Shown: positions 33,229 through 42,414, counted from the stretch's first letter. The stretch: 64,000 nt of DNA from an uncultured Dehalococcoidia bacterium (GCA_958296385.1 OY282494.1:913416-977415), one strand, 5' to 3'. Notes: generated by a model not told the origin, from the sequence alone. A program made the numbers and translations.

Positions 33229-36200
33229 TCCGGGTCTTCCGGCTCACTGAACCATTGCGACAGGCCCAGCATTGCCCATTCGTGCTTATCCCGGTCGCCG
33301 AACACTATCAGCTTACCGTTTTTCCAATACGCCATATCGTCCACCACGTCCATTGTTTGGACGCTTACGGTGCAAACTCGGCGCAACAAGTCAATTACCT
33401 GTTCTTTGTGGTTGGCGAAGCGGTAGGTGTTGAAGTTGGCGGCTATTGTTGGGTCGCGGGGTTTGCGTTCTTTGTATTGGTCGAGTACCCATTCCAGTGC
33501 GGAGCGGGCGCCGAGGCGGTATTGCCAGGCGGATTCGGGGATGCCGGCCAGGGTAGTTTGTTCGTCGATGGTGATGGTGTTGTCTTGCTGGTTGGCACGC
33601 AGAATGGGGCGGGTGTTGCTGCCGTTGCGGGTTTTGGCGGTAGGGGTGTCGCGGCGTTCCAGGGGGTAGGGTTCGGCGGACTCGAAGCCCAGGTGTAGGT
33701 CAAGCAGCTCCCGGCCTACGTTGGCCCACAGGTCAAAGTCATGGTACAGGGGCAGGCGGGGGAACTCCCGCAGCAGGTCAACGCCGTAGTCGTAGCGATA
33801 TACCGGGTCGTGGAGGACGGCGTAGGTGTAGGCGAAAATGTCCTCGGCGGTGATACCGTCGGGATACAGCTCGTCAAAGTGGCGGCGCCAAGCTTTGCGG
33901 TAGTGCTCGTTAATCAGATTCAGGCCCCAATCGGTGATGTTGCTGACGCGCTTTCCGTCGGGCGTGTAGCGGTAGAGGGGGAGGCATTGGGTATCGCCGG
34001 CGAAATGGAAGTCAGTAAGACGGTCGGCTGCTAAAACATAGAACTGCTTTCCGTTAGTGCAAAAGTTTATGACCTGGTTAGACTGCTTCAAGTCCGGCCC
34101 AAACATTTCGTAATGATTGCGGGTAAGTCTGTCATTCATTGCCGGTTCCGCAAAATGGCGTAGCAGAATAAACGGACGGTATAGCGACTCTATGCGGTGT
34201 GCGTCGTTATAAACTATCCGTTCACCACGGCGAAATCGGTCACGCAGCGTGCTACTCCATTTGATAACAGGGTCATACGATTCACTTTTATTGTCCACGA
34301 GTTCGTTGTAGGCGTCAGCAAAGAAAAGTGCTTTAGCCCGGAGATTATGGACATCAAAATCGTACACCCATTCATCGCGATTACTCTTTGCACCATTAGA
34401 AAACAGCCCGAATACCGCCTGTTCATCATCGGCAGTTTTAGCACGTTTGGTTTGCCGGCTGACCAGCGGCAGCAACCGCTCAAAGTCTCCGTTGGATTGG
34501 TTGAGCCAATCGTTCCTCTTGTCCGGCGTGATTGCCTCAAACGCAATACTATCCAGATTGGCCTCCCGCAGATAGGCAAGTTTGTCCGTCGCCAGTTCGT
34601 CGTCCTCACGCCGGGCGTAGTGAATCTCGCACTGGTCAGATTTTGACTTATCCCGCACCAGAAAGGTGATAGCCACGCCGGTCTGTATGCCAAAGACATT
34701 ATGCTTTGTGCCGGATATTTTGGGATTGCGGCGCACATCCGAACCGAGGTCAAGGATATAGATGTCAGTGAACTCGTTGGTGGACACTTGCCGGAATCCG
34801 TCATCCTGCCGACCGTCAATATAGGCCCGATTGGTGATAAAGGCGATAATCCCGTCATCCGTCAATCTGTCCGATGCCCAGCGGATGAACCGCTTGTACA
34901 TATCGTATTGGTGTGTCTTTTGCGCCGTGCCGGATGCAACGTAAGTATCTCGGATGCGCCGGTCAATCTCCGGATAGGCGCGGTTGGGGTTAAAGTCGTT
35001 CCAGTTGGTTTGACTGTCGTTGTAGGGTGGGTTGCCGATGATTACGCTGATGCTTTTTTCGTTTTGTTCCTGGACGCGCAGCCAGTTTTCCTCGGAAAGG
35101 GCGCCGAGGTTGAAGGCGGCCTGGCGCTGCACGGCGCCGCCGGTGGCGCCGGCCTGCTGCCAGTCCATGTTGTCCAGAGTGTCCACAAAGCAGAGGTTGG
35201 GAAACTCCAGGTATTGGCCGGTGCGCTCTTTGTAGGTGTACTCAATGTTGAGGTTGGCGATGTAGTAGGGCAGTATGGCGACTTCGTTGGCGTGGAGTTC
35301 GTGGCGATATTTGTACTCCAAGCGGTGGGCGGGCAGATGATTGATGAGGCCGGTTACAAAGGCGCCGGTGCCGGTGGCGGGGTCGAGTATTTGGACGTTG
35401 TCGTCGGCCAGGGTACGGCCAAAGTGTTTCTGGAGCAGCCAGTCGGCGCCCCGGATGATAAAGTCCACCACTTCGTTGGGGGTATAGACGACGCCCAGGC
35501 GGTCGGCGGCGGCGGGGTTGTAAGCCTGGTAAAAGTCCTCGTAGATGGCCTTGAGGAACTGCTGCTTTTCGAGATAGTCGGCGATTTCGTCGGCGGCGCG
35601 GCCGATGGCGCCGTAGTAAGCGCGCAGGCGGTCGATGGCCTGACGGCGCACGTCGCCGGTAAAGAAAGTGTGTTCCAGAGCGTCCAGCTGGCGGGCGACG
35701 TTGTTCTCGCGGTGGAACTGGTCCTCGGCGAACACGCGCAGGAAAATATCTTTGGTGAGGATGTGCTGCAACAGCATCTCGCGTACATCGGCATCAGAGA
35801 CTTCCGGGCTGATGGTTTGGCGGCACAAGGCCAGGAAACCGGCGGCGGCGGTTTGGTAGCCGGCGTTGTGCTGCTCGGCATCGGACACGGCGGCGCGCAG
35901 GTTGTCCAGCACGGCGGGCAAGTCGGCGCGGAACTGCTGGCGGGCCTGGCGAAACTCGCCGATTTCGGGCCGCTCGTAGTCGAGAAAGCGGCGGATGAGG
36001 CGATGCAGCTCAACGGGGCGGCGCATATCGGCGCGCATGGCCTGGCCGCCGTTTTGGAACAGCACGGCGGTTTGGGAGTCCTCAAAGATGATGTTGTCGC
36101 GGGGGTAGCCCCGGTTGAACTTGGCCTGTATTTCAGCGTCCAGGTCGTCGTGGGAATCCTTGGCCTCCCAATAGCCGCGGGCCATTTTGAGGGAATCCTT

Positions 36201-36401
36201 GACCGTGCCATCGGGCCGGACGCCGGCGCCGGCAAGGACCAGCTCGGCAATCAGGACGAGCTGCTCCTTGTGGCCGGCACAATAGGCAGCCAGGCAATTC
36301 TCAAAAGCGCGGCGGATGCTCTGCTCGTTAGCGGAGCCGCCAAACTCGATGAGCTGCGCCAGCTCCGTATGGTAGCGCACTATGTGGGGGTAAGCGGGCA
36401 T
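33201..36401 (-). CDS. single-chain restriction endonuclease-methyltransferase (type IIG/ISP-like)
   Basis: A protein of about 1,066 residues. The N-terminal region has RGYWEAKDSHDDLDAEIQAK with an ExK nuclease-type core, followed by a helical linker. The middle is an N6-adenine methyltransferase with motif I ILDPATGTGAFVTGL (about residue 345) and motif IV IIGNPPYNDSQ (about 465). The C-terminal 450 residues resemble the specificity domain of type ISP enzymes (RPFILLRHFAEPAMNDR, then FAYTYAVLHDPVYRYDYGVD). The helicase of true type ISP enzymes is absent, so this is closer to type IIG. ATG 36401 is used; a TTG at 36437 is less likely. The region around 34.0-34.9 kb is visibly richer in A and T than the genome around it. 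Confidence 0.88.
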   Translation of the reverse strand: MPAYPHIVRYHTELAQLIEFGGSANEQSIRRAFENCLAAYCAGHKEQLVLIAELVLAGAGVRPDGTVKDSLKMARGYWEAKDSHDDLDAEIQAKFNRGYPRDNIIFEDSQTAVLFQNGGQAMRADMRRPVELHRLIRRFLDYERPEIGEFRQARQQFRADLPAVLDNLRAAVSDAEQHNAGYQTAAAGFLALCRQTISPEVSDADVREMLLQHILTKDIFLRVFAEDQFHRENNVARQLDALEHTFFTGDVRRQAIDRLRAYYGAIGRAADEIADYLEKQQFLKAIYEDFYQAYNPAAADRLGVVYTPNEVVDFIIRGADWLLQKHFGRTLADDNVQILDPATGTGAFVTGLINHLPAHRLEYKYRHELHANEVAILPYYIANLNIEYTYKERTGQYLEFPNLCFVDTLDNMDWQQAGATGGAVQRQAAFNLGALSEENWLRVQEQNEKSISVIIGNPPYNDSQTNWNDFNPNRAYPEIDRRIRDTYVASGTAQKTHQYDMYKRFIRWASDRLTDDGIIAFITNRAYIDGRQDDGFRQVSTNEFTDIYILDLGSDVRRNPKISGTKHNVFGIQTGVAITFLVRDKSKSDQCEIHYARREDDELATDKLAYLREANLDSIAFEAITPDKRNDWLNQSNGDFERLLPLVSRQTKRAKTADDEQAVFGLFSNGAKSNRDEWVYDFDVHNLRAKALFFADAYNELVDNKSESYDPVIKWSSTLRDRFRRGERIVYNDAHRIESLYRPFILLRHFAEPAMNDRLTRNHYEMFGPDLKQSNQVINFCTNGKQFYVLAADRLTDFHFAGDTQCLPLYRYTPDGKRVSNITDWGLNLINEHYRKAWRRHFDELYPDGITAEDIFAYTYAVLHDPVYRYDYGVDLLREFPRLPLYHDFDLWANVGRELLDLHLGFESAEPYPLERRDTPTAKTRNGSNTRPILRANQQDNTITIDEQTTLAGIPESAWQYRLGARSALEWVLDQYKERKPRDPTIAANFNTYRFANHKEQVIDLLRRVCTVSVQTMDVVDDMAYWKNGKLIVFGDRDKHEWAMLGLSQWFSEPEDPEWEAAWSEI

Positions 36402-36456
36402 GGGTATTACGATAGCACGGGGGGGAACGGGGGGCAATTTAGGAAGGCAAGCGGGG

Positions 36457-36639
36457 ATTGCTTTTGACGCCTTTTTGCGGGTCTATGCCGGGCTGGGGCG
36501 AGCGCTGCCGGAGGGCGGGCCGCTACTAATCGCCTGCTAGCACCCCGGCCAGCAAAACGCGCATACGGGGAGGCTGATTGTGGAGATGCTGGACGCCGTG
36601 TTTGCGCGGGGAGGCAGTTGGGGGGTGCGATGGTGTTAA
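36457..36639 (+). pseudogene. decayed duplicate of the UDG gene 3' end
   Basis: The frame from 36457 reads IAFDAFLRVYAGLGRALPEG, GPLLIAC, a stop (TAG), HPGQQNAHTGRLIVEML and DAVFARGG. This matches the C-terminus of the intact glycosylase at 32186-32905 (IAFDAFLRVYNSMGRALPER...GPLLIASYHPSQQNTQTGRL...MLDAVFARAR). It lacks about 13 internal residues and has a premature stop, so it is not functional. It lies on the other side of the MazF and restriction-modification genes from the intact copy, in the same orientation. Confidence 0.85.
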
Positions 36640-36645
36640 AGAATG

Positions 36646-37749
36646 TCAGTCTGTTGGGTGACTGCTAAATGGAAATGCCGGGAACGGCAGGCTGCTGGGA
36701 GGATCTTTTTCTTGTCGGTAATACGACCTAATCGACAAGTCGCACATTACGTAGCCCCAGTTAATTAACCTAGATTTCTCGGCGTCGGTAAAAGCGTTCA
36801 ATCGGGTTCTGACAGAACCAAAATGGTCTTTCCAATCTGGTCTTATCGTAAAAGGGCTCCGAATGGGGTAGTTGCAGATGTCTGTATTTCCGTACCACAG
36901 AGTTCCCTTTTTGTCATTGCTTAGGAATTTGCCCACTATGTCACGCCGTCTGAGGGCTCTGGTCTGTTCTATTGCGGTTTCCATCGGTCGCATTATCCGA
37001 TGATTGAATTGTCTGGCGAACCATTTGCCGGGGGTTGCGTTTAGTGGCGAACTTCCATCGGACACGAGTATCGTCGTACAATCCCGAATGGCATGAATCC
37101 CGAGGTTGTCGTAGGCTCCGCCGTCGGTTAGGGAAACCTTATGTTTCAGATCGTCCCTGTGGAATAGATTGGTGTACTCTGCCTTTACAAATGCGCTGGC
37201 GTCCAAGTCTAGCGTAACGGGCGGAAACGCAGGGGGGAAGGCTGATGACGCAGCGATGGCCTTCGCCAACGCAAGGTAAGGAAGCTCAACGTCGCCGAGA
37301 CGCCAGGTGTGCAGTCCCTTTTTAGATAATGTGCAGTTGCGGCCCGTTTCAATATGCGCCGCGTTGAGTACGAAATCGGGGTAGTCAGGGAGGTCTTGGA
37401 GTTGAAATTCGCCCACGAGATGCTTTCGGTAGATTTGCTCCAGTTTCCAGGTTCCGAGAACCAATCCGAAAAGCACGGCAGTTCGGTCGACGTTACGACT
37501 ACAAAAGTCCCATATCGGGTTAGCAATTTCGTCGTCAAAATTGACGGCGATACCATCGTGAAACTTGAGCTTGGCCCATCGTACAGCCAGCAAACCGGTC
37601 AAAATGGAACCGCCCGATACTGATGAAAACTGACTGATCTCAGGCAGTAACGCCATTTCATTCAGTCGCCAGATGGCCCCGAGGTGAAACAGGGTTGCGC
37701 GGAACCCTCCTCCTGAAAGGGCAATACCCGTTTTGCTTGGTTCTTTCAT
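36646..37749 (-). CDS. patatin-like phospholipase
   Basis: A 367-residue lipid hydrolase. The oxyanion loop is IALSGGGFRATLFHLG (residues 9-24), the nucleophile Ser45 is in SSVSGGSI, and the catalytic Asp is in SLTDGGAYDNLG near residue 210. Patatin domains hydrolyse membrane lipids, and several serve as killing effectors in anti-phage systems. It starts 16 bases after the MBL gene stop, on the same strand. Base composition is more balanced than in surrounding genes, pointing to transfer. There is no signal peptide. Confidence 0.88.
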   Translation of the reverse strand: MKEPSKTGIALSGGGFRATLFHLGAIWRLNEMALLPEISQFSSVSGGSILTGLLAVRWAKLKFHDGIAVNFDDEIANPIWDFCSRNVDRTAVLFGLVLGTWKLEQIYRKHLVGEFQLQDLPDYPDFVLNAAHIETGRNCTLSKKGLHTWRLGDVELPYLALAKAIAASSAFPPAFPPVTLDLDASAFVKAEYTNLFHRDDLKHKVSLTDGGAYDNLGIHAIRDCTTILVSDGSSPLNATPGKWFARQFNHRIMRPMETAIEQTRALRRRDIVGKFLSNDKKGTLWYGNTDICNYPIRSPFTIRPDWKDHFGSVRTRLNAFTDAEKSRLINWGYVMCDLSIRSYYRQEKDPPSSLPFPAFPFSSHPTD

Positions 37750-37765
37750 TTATTCGCTCCGATGC

Positions 37766-38617
37766 TCAGTCAATCAGCACGTCGAGAGTCGGCTTTCGGC
37801 CTCTGGCGCCAGGTTTTACCGTAACTTGGATGGTGCCATCCTTTCGCGTAGTCACACATTTGCGGGGCTGCGTCGTACCGTTTTCTTTATGTACCTTCCA
37901 GCCTTTGGTTACTTTCGTGTACCGGGCCGTTGCACTGGTGTCGCTGGATCTCCCGTCTGAAATGAGCGTAATGCGCGGATGAAAATGGTCAAACAGGGGA
38001 CTGTGAAACCCAGACTCACGTCCGTGGTGGGGGGCAACAAGTACGCGCGTCCCTTTAATCGCGGTTACGAACTTGCGTCGGTTGAGGAGATCCTCCCAAG
38101 AAGGCGGTTCATTGTCCCCTGGAATTAGAATTTTCACCCCACTATACTCAAGAACGGTGACGACACTATGGTTGTTGAGATTGCTCGTAGAGGCTTGAGT
38201 AGATATGAACCTCTGAATTGAAACGCCACCATTGTTCTGGAGCAGAGCGACGTTGTCCTGCGTTCCTACGGGTGTGCTGTACCTGCGTCCGATTTCAAGG
38301 TATTTCTTGATTTTTTGCTCAGCTTCGGGGCTGGGTCTCGGGTTGCTTGCCCTGATGTCGTGTTCTGTGAGATGGCTCGGGATGCTCAGGGTTTTAGGTT
38401 TGAATTCATCGAAGTAGAGAATATCGTCGATGTGGTCCATATGCGGGTGCGTGATGGTCACGTGGTCAAGCCTACGTATCCCGTTCTGCCACAGGTACTC
38501 CAAAGGGCTGAACTCGTCGCCTGCGCCCAAGTCTATGGCGATATGCTTTCCGTTAGGGGTTCGTATGTAGGCAGCGCTACCGTGCTGAACGTTCCACACT
38601 ATGATTTGCAGAGACAT
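37766..38617 (-). CDS. ComEC/Rec2-like MBL-fold hydrolase
   Basis: A 283-residue metallo-beta-lactamase-fold protein. The metal-binding motif HPHMDHIDD (HxHxDH) is near residue 60, a later metal residue is in ILIPGDNEPPS, and VAPHHGRESGF carries a further His pair typical of the soluble ComEC-type group. ATG 38617 has GAGGA at good spacing, so the open frame upstream to 38725 is not used. The C-terminus is basic (KPGARGRKP). It is the first gene of a two-gene unit with the patatin; this MBL subgroup can act on nucleic acids or nucleotides, by analogy only. Confidence 0.82.
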   Translation of the reverse strand: MSLQIIVWNVQHGSAAYIRTPNGKHIAIDLGAGDEFSPLEYLWQNGIRRLDHVTITHPHMDHIDDILYFDEFKPKTLSIPSHLTEHDIRASNPRPSPEAEQKIKKYLEIGRRYSTPVGTQDNVALLQNNGGVSIQRFISTQASTSNLNNHSVVTVLEYSGVKILIPGDNEPPSWEDLLNRRKFVTAIKGTRVLVAPHHGRESGFHSPLFDHFHPRITLISDGRSSDTSATARYTKVTKGWKVHKENGTTQPRKCVTTRKDGTIQVTVKPGARGRKPTLDVLID

Positions 38618-38880
38618 TATTCCTCGCTTTGCCGTAAGACCGTCGAAATTGATGGACGGCACTAACGATCGCTGTGTGCCGATTCGGGGATTCATAATCA
38701 ACTTCCTACGTATTACGCATTTCATCCTCCAACTGGATTTTTGTGAAGATGGGTCTGCCGGTCGAAACGCGCTAGCGCCGACGCAGTTTTTCTGTCGCTG
38801 CTATGGGTTATGCCTGGCTACCCTAGTGTGCTAAAATCGCATCCATTTCATCTTACAGCCTCAAAGGAGATAATTCTACC
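38618..38880. other. intergenic region before the GMC gene
   Basis: No gene is supported. It holds the divergent start regions of the MBL gene and the GMC oxidoreductase gene. A TAAAAT (38833-38838) could be the -10 box of the latter, followed by an AAAGGAG ribosome site at about 38862. Confidence 0.5.
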
Positions 38881-40434
38881 ATGAAGTACGATTATGTTGT
38901 GGTTGGTGGGGGGTCGGCGGGGTGTGTGATGGCGGCTCGGCTTTCGGAGTTGGGCGACAAGTCGGTGATTTTGCTGGAGGCGGGGCCGGATTATCCGGAG
39001 TTTGAGCATCTGCCGACGGATTTGAAGGAGGGGAATAATACCTGGCTGTCGGCTTACGGGCCGCACAGCTGGGATTTGCGGGGGCGGGCGACGCCGCTCC
39101 AGGATGAGCCGATGATTATTCCCCGGGGCAAAGCGATGGGCGGGTCGTCGTCCATCAACGGGCAGGTGGTGTTCCGGGGGATTCCCGAGGATTACGACAT
39201 CTGGGCGCAGTGGGGCAACGACGAGTGGAAGTTCACCGACTGTCTGCCGTTTTTCCGCAAGCTGGAGAACGACTGGGACTACGGCGGCGATGACTTTCAC
39301 GGCTCGGATGGGCCGCTGCCGGTGCGCCGTCCCAAGCGGGGGGACTGGCTGCCGTTCAACACGGCGTTTTACGATGCCTGCGTGGCGCTGGGGATTCCGG
39401 AGCATCCGGACCAAAACGCGCCGGACTGCTATACGGCCATCTCGCCGCGCCCAATGAACAACATTGACGGGGTGCGGATGAGTACGTCGCTGACGTTTCT
39501 GAGCACCGCTCGGCACCGGCTGAATCTGACCGTGCGGGGCAACATCCACGCGCGGCGGGTGGTGCTGGACGGCGACCGGGCGGTAGGCGTTGAGGTGGAA
39601 AGCGGCGGCGAGATATTCACCGTGGAGGGCAGCGAAATCATCCTGTGCAGCGGCACCATCGGGTCGGCGCAACTGCTGCTGCTGTCGGGCATCGGGCCGG
39701 CGGCGCATCTGCGGGAGCTGGGGATTCCGGTCAATCACGAACTGCCCGGCGTGGGGCAGAACTTCCGCGACCATCCGGCGGCGTACATCCTGTTCCGGGG
39801 CGAGGGCGCGGAGCCGGACACTTTTGCGCCCAACATTCAGGTGGGGCTGCGGTGGAGCGCCGACGACTCGCCGACGCAGGCCGACTTTCAGATTACGCCG
39901 ACGCTGATGACCAGCGAACACCGGCCGGCCAGCGTGAGCTACGACGGCGAGGGGTTTCACTTTGGGCTGAGCGTGGGCTTGCAGAACGCGGTTTCGGCGG
40001 GGCGGCTGACGCTGCAATCCACCGACCCAACGGTGCAGCCGGACTTGGACTACCAGCTGTTCAGCGACGCCTACGACCGGCAGCGGATGCGGCAGGCCGT
40101 GCGCAAGGCGCTGGAAATCGCGCAGCAGTCGCCGTTCCAGGAGTTTATCGTGGAGCGGCTGAATCCGCTGGACGCCGACCTGGTGGACGACGACGCGCTG
40201 GACAACTGGATACTGCGCAATGCCTACACGCAGCACCACATCGCCGGCACGTGCAAGATGGGGCCGGCCAGCGACCCGCTGGCGGTGGTATCGCAGCACG
40301 GGCAAGTGCACGGCCTCAACGGGCTGCGGGTGGCCGATGCGTCAGTAATGCCCGACGTAATCCGCGCCAACACCAACGCCACCACCATAATGATTAGCGA
40401 ACGAGTGGCCGAGTTCATCAAGGCCGGAGCGTAA
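38881..40434 (+). CDS. GMC family oxidoreductase (choline dehydrogenase-like)
   Basis: A 517-residue FAD enzyme of the glucose-methanol-choline family. It has the FAD-binding start VVVGGGSAGCVMAARLSE, the GMC signature region RGKAMGGSSSINGQVVFRG (about residues 82-100), GTIGSAQLLLLSGIGPAAHL, and the C-terminal active site QHHIAGTCKMGPAS and VADASVMPDVIRANTNATT. GMC enzymes oxidise alcohols. It has no signal peptide. An AAAGGAG site precedes ATG 38881. The alcohol substrate is unknown. Confidence 0.93.
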   Translation: MKYDYVVVGGGSAGCVMAARLSELGDKSVILLEAGPDYPEFEHLPTDLKEGNNTWLSAYGPHSWDLRGRATPLQDEPMIIPRGKAMGGSSSINGQVVFRGIPEDYDIWAQWGNDEWKFTDCLPFFRKLENDWDYGGDDFHGSDGPLPVRRPKRGDWLPFNTAFYDACVALGIPEHPDQNAPDCYTAISPRPMNNIDGVRMSTSLTFLSTARHRLNLTVRGNIHARRVVLDGDRAVGVEVESGGEIFTVEGSEIILCSGTIGSAQLLLLSGIGPAAHLRELGIPVNHELPGVGQNFRDHPAAYILFRGEGAEPDTFAPNIQVGLRWSADDSPTQADFQITPTLMTSEHRPASVSYDGEGFHFGLSVGLQNAVSAGRLTLQSTDPTVQPDLDYQLFSDAYDRQRMRQAVRKALEIAQQSPFQEFIVERLNPLDADLVDDDALDNWILRNAYTQHHIAGTCKMGPASDPLAVVSQHGQVHGLNGLRVADASVMPDVIRANTNATTIMISERVAEFIKAGA

Positions 40435-40452
40435 GGCTAGGGCGTGGGGATG

Positions 40453-40490
40453 GTTGCCGCGGGGCGGGACGATGGCTGCTCCGCGGCAAC
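40453..40490. terminator. possible bidirectional terminator hairpin
   Basis: GTTGCCGCGG (40453-40462) pairs perfectly with CCGCGGCAAC (40481-40490) over an 18-base loop, followed by TATTT. It lies between the convergent GMC and mini-lipoprotein genes. Confidence 0.5.
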
Positions 40491-40753
40491 TATTTCAGGG
40501 TGGGGGTTAGGCGGAATGGCGGGCGCTGCCGCTGCGGTTGGATGGGGGGCTGCGGTTTTTCGAGGGAGGGCGCTGCGGTTGGATGCGGGGCTGCCAGCGG
40601 CGTAGCGGTAGGGGCCGGCGCTACGGTCACTATTATAAAGACGGTGGTCGGCGTCGGCGGTGGGGGCGGTTCTACGGTATTGGATCTGCATACGCCGTAG
40701 ATTACTGACGCCAGGATAACCGTCAATATCGTAACAATCGGCCAAATCCTCAT
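40490..40753 (-). CDS. mini lipoprotein, internally deleted copy of the next gene
   Basis: An 87-residue protein: a signal-like helix (MRIWPIVTILTVILASVIYG) with a Cys just after it (VIYGVC, an imperfect lipobox), a Pro/Thr/Ala linker and a short tail ending LTPTLK. Its first 60 residues, upstream ribosome site (GGAGGG) and 3' flank all resemble the gene at 40886-41755, but the folded domain is gone. It therefore looks like a tandem duplicate that lost its core. Whether it is expressed is unclear. Confidence 0.55.
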   Translation of the reverse strand: MRIWPIVTILTVILASVIYGVCRSNTVEPPPPPTPTTVFIIVTVAPAPTATPLAAPHPTAAPSLEKPQPPIQPQRQRPPFRLTPTLK

Positions 40754-40885
40754 TGCCAAACCCTCCATCTCTATTGCGATGCGTCGGTTGCGTAGGGTAG
40801 CCCATTCTGCTCTGCATTATGATGCGCTGGGTTACATAGCCGGGGCAAGGCTGATTGCAGAGGATACTGATAACCTCTGCGGCAA

Positions 40886-41755
40886 CTATTCTAGGATGGT
40901 GAAACTCTTTAGGACAAAGTCCACAATGGGGGCATTTTCGGTCTTGTATTCCGCGGCGTAATGCAACTCTATTCGAAAGAGCGGCCCGCCATCGTGGATA
41001 TAAAACGCCGATACCTTTGTCCCCGACGAACCGTCGCTGTATCGGAAGTCGTACCGAATCAATTCCAGCGTTAATCCTTGATGTGTTGTAACGCTGCTGC
41101 GACGCAGAAGCGCACGACCGTTTAGCCGCCAGTTCCTAGCGGCTCTATCGGCAAGTTCTTTCGTACTGCCCGCAGACGAATCATCCCACTCTCTGACTGA
41201 TACGCCAATTAGAGTATCGAGGGTACAGCTTTGGTCGTTGACTAGCCAATCGCCATCGGGCTGCAAGGCGTGGCAGGCGCCGGGGTACATTATCCAGAAG
41301 GGGTTGTCGTCGCTCTCGTAAATCAGCATTGCGGTGGGCGCCTCGCTGAAGCGGGGCGTCGGCACCGGCGTCGGCGGACGCGTTGGCCGGGGCGTCGCAG
41401 TTGGGCGCGGCGTGGACGTGGGCCGCCTGGTGGGCGTAGCGGTGGGCCTGGGGGTTGGGGTTGGCGTCGGCGTTGCGGTTGGTGTGACGGTGGGCGTGGG
41501 TGTTGGCGTTGCAGTGGGCGTGGGCGTTGCGGTTGGCGGGGTGGTAGCGGTTGGCTCAGGGGTGGGCGTTGCCGTCGGATGCGGGGTTGCCGTTGCCGGC
41601 GGCAGCGTATCGGTAGGCGCCGGCGTTGCGGTCACTACTACAAAGACAGGGGATGGCGGCGGCGGGGTTGGCTGTGCGGTATTGGGCGTGCCGCCGCCGC
41701 AGGCTACTGCCGCCAGGGTAATTGCCAGTACCGTAAAAATCGGCCAAAACTTCAT
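40886..41755 (-). CDS. lipoprotein with Thr/Pro-rich linker
   Basis: A 289-residue predicted lipoprotein. The signal peptide MKFWPIFTVLAITLAAVACG has a lipobox AVAC at Cys19. Residues 40-140 are a low-complexity PT/TPT linker that would span the cell wall. The C-terminal domain (about 145-289) begins AMLIYESDDNPFWIMYPGA and has VREWDDSSAGSTKELADRAA and LTLELIRYDFRYSDGSSGTK, a beta-rich domain with no family I can name. ATG 41755 has GGAGGGG upstream. It is anchored outside the cell membrane by inference. Confidence 0.8.
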   Translation of the reverse strand: MKFWPIFTVLAITLAAVACGGGTPNTAQPTPPPPSPVFVVVTATPAPTDTLPPATATPHPTATPTPEPTATTPPTATPTPTATPTPTPTVTPTATPTPTPTPRPTATPTRRPTSTPRPTATPRPTRPPTPVPTPRFSEAPTAMLIYESDDNPFWIMYPGACHALQPDGDWLVNDQSCTLDTLIGVSVREWDDSSAGSTKELADRAARNWRLNGRALLRRSSVTTHQGLTLELIRYDFRYSDGSSGTKVSAFYIHDGGPLFRIELHYAAEYKTENAPIVDFVLKSFTILE

Positions 41756-41819
41756 TGCCAAACCCCTCCGTTCCGCGATGGTGCGATGCTTTCGGTTCAG
41801 TAGGATAGCCCATTCTGCG

Positions 41820-42305
41820 TTATGATGCGCTGGGTTCCATAAGGAGGCCGCCGCCAAAAGTTATGGCCAGATAACGCGGGCGTCCTTTCTGGTCCGTCAT
41901 GATTTCCACGGACTGCCAATTGACGGGTTCCCATGCTTGCGCCAGCGATTGCCAATCGTCCTCATGGCTCCGCAAATCCTGATATATGACGTCGGCCAAC
42001 GTCCGCTGCTGGTCGGGATGGATCAGTGTTTCCTGATAGTCACTGCCAATACGCTCGAGCACTTTCTTGATGGGAACCATCACCACTGGCACCTGGTTAC
42101 CCGAGGAATCCTGGGCGACGTAACACTTACCCGAGGAATCCTTGCTCACGAGCGCTTTAACGAGGCCGAACAGGCCGGCGACGACCATTCCCCAATAGAT
42201 GTAACGGGTTTGTCCCGGGTCTGCGGACTGGTAACTGACGATGCTTGCGATAATACCACCGATAATTAGCGCCAATGAAAAGAGGATTGCGAACGTTTTG
42301 CCCAT
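41820..42305 (-). CDS. hypothetical membrane protein
   Basis: A 161-residue protein with two N-terminal membrane helices (FAILFSLALIIGGIIASIVS and YIYWGMVVAGLFGLVKALV, residues 4-53) and a soluble domain with VMVPIKKVLERIGSDYQETL and DWQSLAQAWEPVNWQSVEI. No family is recognised. It lies between two lipoprotein genes on the same strand, 109 bases from the upstream one. Confidence 0.6.
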   Translation of the reverse strand: MGKTFAILFSLALIIGGIIASIVSYQSADPGQTRYIYWGMVVAGLFGLVKALVSKDSSGKCYVAQDSSGNQVPVVMVPIKKVLERIGSDYQETLIHPDQQRTLADVIYQDLRSHEDDWQSLAQAWEPVNWQSVEIMTDQKGRPRYLAITFGGGLLMEPSAS

Positions 42306-42414
42306 GGTTCACCCACCAATGATTTGCCGTTTAATTCTGGGACAGGACAATTTCCAAGTCCTGCCCCCTGGATTGCCGCCCTGCCAAAGGGCAGCGTAGA
42401 GGGATGGGGGATGC

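Noticed and set aside
34701-36467. 588-codon plus-strand frame opposite the restriction-modification gene
   Set aside because: Val/Gly-rich antisense of helical coding sequence, without recognisable domains; the minus-strand protein has clear methyltransferase motifs.
41334-41825. Plus-strand Val/Gly-rich frame opposite the Thr/Pro linker
   Set aside because: Antisense of the low-complexity linker; no start site or family.
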